NCBI GenBank assembly: GCA_034440615.1
Contig: JAOTOM010004625.1
Span: 62,001-126,000, forward strand
Length of the DNA stretch: 64,000 nt
Source: Ashinkailepas kermadecensis
Lineage: Eukaryota > Arthropoda > Thecostraca > Neolepadidae
Reading direction: 5' to 3'
Shown piece by piece: positions 60,096 to 64,000 of the stretch. The notes beneath the pieces were generated by a model. That model was not told where the DNA came from and made no database searches. It was given only the letters and a program-made list of their open reading frames with translations. Within the stretch, counting starts at the first letter, position 1. Every line of letters starts with the position of its first letter. Both the position numbers and the translations under genes were made by a program.

Positions 60096-61154
60096 TCTGG
60101 ACCTGAAATTTTTACAAAATATGCAAAACAGGTGTATAATGCGCTACTGAAAATGTCGTATCCCTGCGTCTACTTATTCGGCCGCTGCCGCGGAAAAAAA
60201 TCCGAAGGACGGAGGTGGGGGGCTCTCGAGAGCTTCCCGGCCTGGGGAGTATTAATATCCAGCCTTTTGAAGTGCTCTGCATGTGAAAAGGAGTGACGGG
60301 CACTTTTAATAGTAAATTGGGAACATTTTCCTCGGGCGCACCCTGAAGATCTGAAGCAAACCTACTACAATCGTATATAAACAGCGCCCGCAGACGAGCC
60401 GGCCAAAATCGAGGTGGCACGTCGACGAAAAATAACGTTCATATTAAGTCTTAAATTGAAAGAATTTCCGCGCGAGCTGAGATATATGGCAGCGATGAGT
60501 GGGGAAAACACGAAAGAAATTTCAGCCGCTGGCGCAATCGACATCCGACAGAGCGGCGCGGAGCTGCGTTTGATGAGCCGGACCATAGCTGTGTGGCGCG
60601 CGGCACCACCGAGAGGGGTGCCCACTCTCTGAGACGGCATCGAATGTGGCGAGCAATCGACCGGAAGCCGCGCCGTCAGCCGCTTTGTGAGCCGGCACAA
60701 AGGTAGCGGCCGGCCGGTAGGACCGGCACCTTATTGAATTTGCAGTTTGATGAGCGTCTCGGCGCACGTGGTGGAAACACTGCGACGGCAATCCCCGGTG
60801 TGTGCTGATGCTGAAGGTGTGTTGGCACCCACACAAGTGACGGCAAACACGTGCAGAAAGAGCGCAATCACGGGCCATACGAAGGCAACGACCCAACAGT
60901 TTTAAGAAGAGCTCAAAGCGAACTGCGGTGGCAACCGCGTTTGGACGTGCGGCGAGATGAATCGTCTCGTCTCATGACATAACAACATGACATGAACACC
61001 CAGCGAGGAATAAGCAAACCCGGTGCGTTTACGACGCATGCAACTGTGTGGGCTGTGCAGTTTCGGCACTCTCACGCCGAATGGTTCCGGGGTATCAGAA
61101 AACCAGCGCCGCTGGTGACGTTTCATCTCAACACCTTATAGGCGCCAGACTAAC
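60096..61154. other. Non-coding, nothing recognised
   Basis: No supported feature. Moderately GC-rich at 60530-60720. Confidence 0.4.
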
Positions 61155-61435
61155 GGGCCATCATCCAGGCTATCCGCCAGGCTATCCGCCAGGCTATCCG
61201 CCAGGCTATCCGCCAGGCTATCCGCCAGGCTATCCGCCAGGCTATCCGCCAGGCTATCCGCCAGGCTATCCGCCAGGCTATCCACCAGGCTATCCGCCAG
61301 GATATCCGCCAGGCTATCCGCCAGGCTATCCGCCAGGCTATGTACCAGGCTATCCACCAAGCTATCCGTCAGTCCATCCGCCAGGTTATCCGCCAGGGTA
61401 TCCGTCAGGCTATCCGCCAGGCTATCCGCCTGCCG
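61155..61435. repeat. 12-bp repeat (ccaggctatccg)n
   Basis: About 23 copies. On the plus strand it translates as PGYP repeats inside a 159-codon frame; the opposite strand reads DSLA repeats. With no splice or domain support I treat it as a satellite. Confidence 0.88.
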
Positions 61436-61459
61436 TATGGCCTGGCGGATGGCCAAAAG

Positions 61460-61850
61460 GGAGCAAAAGGGAGGGAGGGAGAGAGGGGGATAGCGATGCA
61501 TATACCAAAAGGGAGGGAGGGGGATAGCGATGCACATAGCAAAATGGAGGGAAGGAGGGAGATAGGGAGAGAGGGAGGGAGGGAGATGCCATGCTGATTA
61601 GCAAAAGGGAGGGAGGGGAGGGGTGGCAATGCAGATGAGCAAAAGATTCACTTCACTCGGAAATCAACCTTGTTATGGGCGTTGTGCATTGGAAATAATT
61701 CAATGAAATAGAGAGGCAGGGGGATGCAATGCTGATTAGCAAAAGGGATGGAGGGAGTGGATGGGGTAGCAATGCAGATGAGCACAAGATTCACTTCACT
61801 CGGAAATCAAACTTGTTATAGGCGTTGTGCATTGGAAATAATGCAATGAA
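61460..61850. repeat. Purine-rich repeat and a 140-bp duplication
   Basis: aaaagggagggaggg blocks recur, and gatgagcaaaagattcactt followed by cactcggaaatcaa occurs near 61634 and 61777 (the second as gagcacaag). Confidence 0.8.
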
Positions 61851-62249
61851 ATAATGTGCTTCCAAGAATGAAATATTTCTTAAATTGTGAGGATGGATGT
61901 GATTGGTTGATGGCGAAGTCCAATATGAAAGTTCAGTTGCATTATTTGATGGTCATTACTGAACAACATGATCGTTGGTGAATGCTAGAGTACTTTAGCA
62001 ACTCATGTCAGATTATTGGTCTTTTTGTGGTATGCTTTTAGTTCCAAACCTGGAGTACTATCAGGAGTACTGTATTGATCAGTTGAATCTCAACCGAACT
62101 GGCTGAGTTCTGATGGCGTGCATGCGGGCTTGTGGGGCTTGTGCATCGCGATTGTTCGATATGGCAGCATTGTTGTAATCCAAAGCTATTCGACAATGTT
62201 GTTGTGATGCCATATATTTCCGTTTATATGGACTTCGGGTCTGGAATAC

Positions 62250-62335
62250 TTATTGTTGTTGTTGTTTTCGTCGTTGTTGTTTTCGTTGTTGTTGTTGTTT
62301 TCGTTGTTGTTTTCGTTGTTGTTGTTATTGTTATC
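62250..62335. repeat. (gtt)n with ttcgtt interruptions
   Basis: gttgttgttgttttcgttg-type microsatellite. Confidence 0.92.
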
Positions 62336-62694
62336 ACCATGGTTGAAGGAGATGGAAGGTTGTTATTTGCTGCGAATATTGTACCATATATTTACCATCC
62401 AATAAATGCCCTTGATTCGAAACCAAGGGAAATATGGGCTTGCGACTTTCATGGGAACAAAGGGCACAGGAAGGTGAAAACATAGCACGGCGTGATATGT
62501 TTGGGTGTGTGCTGCACATAAATGGGAGCTGCCAAAATACGGAGGAGACAACGTACGCCTAGGACAGCTGAGATGCTATGGCTTGTTCAGAGTGTGCATT
62601 ATTCCTTCGTCATGATCCTAGGCACGGAGCACCAGATGGAGCTGGGGTGACTTTAAGTTGGGCACCTCTAACACCACATCTTCTCACGCGATCA

Positions 62695-63020
62695 AGTCCG
62701 GCCAACCCTGACTTAGTCCGAGTCACCAGTAAATCTCACCTGAGTCACACCAACCCTGACCTAGTCCGAGTCACTAATGAGTCTGTCTTGAGTCACGCCA
62801 ATCGTGACCTAGGCCGGGTCACTAATGAGTCTGTCTAGAGTCACGCCAATCATGGCCTAGTCCTGGTCACTAATGAGTATCACCTGAGTCATGCCAATCG
62901 TGACCTAGGCCGGGTCACTAGTCTCACCTGAGTCACTCTAATCGTGACCTAGTCCGGGTCACCAGGGAGTCCCACCTGAGTCACGCCAACCGTGACCTAG
63001 TCCGGGTCACCAGCAAATCT
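62695..63020. repeat. Degenerate repeat of about 49 bp
   Basis: Six or seven copies of gtccgagtcactaatgagtc and ttgagtcacgccaatcgtga plus cctag. Confidence 0.8.
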
Positions 63021-64000
63021 CATCTGAGGATCTGCATATTATGCGTTTGGTTTTAACTTACAAAGTCTAGGTTTCGACACGGTGGTACGCCAGAAACAGT
63101 CGCCTGGAAGCGTTTTTTATTTCGTGGTTGAAATCAAAACCATGGATGTGATCTTTGGGCAGGAATGTAGACGAGTCTGAAAAGATGACCCCACATATTT
63201 ACCGATCCTCGAACCTCTGTTTTCCCAGACAGGTCACGTTCGTGGTGTATTTCTGTTACAAGGCAGTTGTTGAATTTTGCCAGCCTGCCACGGTGTGGGA
63301 ATGTCGGCTGTTACGCAAAGCAATAGTTTGAATCAGACTTATCCCCTTAACGATTTCACCGTGCTTACTGACCACCTCCACATCGGCTGGGGCCGTGACC
63401 ATGGGGATAGTTAATGGTGGAGACTGGGAAGATTAGTCTCCACACACTTTTCAGCGGCGCACATTCTTACTGGAGAGAGGCGCCTCTCTGACTGAAAAAA
63501 AACGTTCCCGTTCAAGATATTCGAGTGCACCCACCACCACTTCATATTTTCAGCTGAAGGTGCCCTTCTGAGTATCAGAGGCACCCATCCAGGGGCACTT
63601 GAGTGCACTCCCCCACTTCCTAACATTTTCTGAATCAGTGGTGCCCCTCCAGAGGAATGGCGCCTTCCCACCTGAAAATGGTCCCCCACTTGTCCTCTTG
63701 TTCCTACGCCCCTGGGCCCGTAACCAGCCGTTTCTGTCACCAGCTGCCGTCACAGGCCGTCTGTCAGCTGTTGTCGTCACCAGCTACATCTCAGTCAGCT
63801 GCTGCCGTCACCCGGGCGTCAACCACTGCCACTCGGAGGCCTTTGTGGCGCACGCCGACGCCGCCGTCTCTCGCCGCTCCGACCGTACAGAAACAAACAG
63901 TGCCGACGACGCCGCCGGCAGCCCAGCCGCGGCGTTATTAAAACCCGCCGCCGAGAGCGGCGGCCCGCTCAAGTGTGAGCTTTAATGTTGGCGAGGGGAA
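63021..64000. other. Non-coding; GC-rich end of window
   Basis: 63490-63720 may be a dispersed repeat related to 28510-28745. 63720-63980 is GC-rich with cagctg-type repeats and a ccgccgc...gcggcgg palindrome near 63938. A 128-codon open frame here has no family match. It could be a CpG-rich upstream exon, but I have no splice evidence. Confidence 0.35.

Overview
The window is animal nuclear DNA: GT-AG (and one GC-AG) introns, several dead non-LTR retrotransposons, and an extreme density of micro- and minisatellites. I see no bacterial or viral operon structure. An arthropod, possibly a crustacean, is my best guess, because the one host gene resembles the very long Psc/Su(z)2-type Polycomb group RING finger (PCGF) proteins of arthropods rather than short vertebrate BMI1. 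The species is not determined.

The central result is one host gene on the minus strand, spanning 46192 down to 11178 (about 35 kb). I assembled it by hand from seven coding exons: 46058-46192 (ATG at 46184), 38317-38413, 37114-37217, 19443-19551, 18137-18317, 17020-17100 and 11178-16145. Every junction keeps the reading frame and has splice sites; one donor is GC. The predicted protein has 1,888 residues: a complete C3HC4 RING (C23 to C61), the PCGF-specific segment after the RING, a RAWUL (ubiquitin-like) domain split over four exons, and a tail of about 1,650 residues in one exon. The tail carries KRPR-type basic repeats, four in-frame minisatellites and a PLDLS CtBP-binding motif. By family knowledge this is the RING partner of a Polycomb repressive complex 1.

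Layout. 1-3835: 5'-truncated, multiply frameshifted I/Jockey-type retrotransposon (endonuclease, reverse transcriptase, RNase H, zinc knuckle) with a 3' hairpin and A-rich tail. 3840-11177: non-coding, satellites only, 3' flank of the Polycomb gene. 11178-46192: the gene, with introns packed with minisatellites, a CR1-like fragment in intron 6, a LINE ORF1 pseudogene in intron 4, and a pair of inverted dispersed repeats flanking exons 3 and 4. 46193-64000: upstream side, with a CR1-like 3' end next to the start-codon exon, a 2.4 kb 20-bp satellite, a foldback element, another reverse-transcriptase fragment, GC-rich and 31-bp satellites, and a region rich in AGGTCA half-sites. The 5' untranslated exon(s) and promoter of the gene were not found; they must lie above 46192 or outside the window.

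Most long open frames here lie in tandem repeats that lack stop codons and should not be read as genes. All repeat unit lengths and copy numbers were counted by eye.
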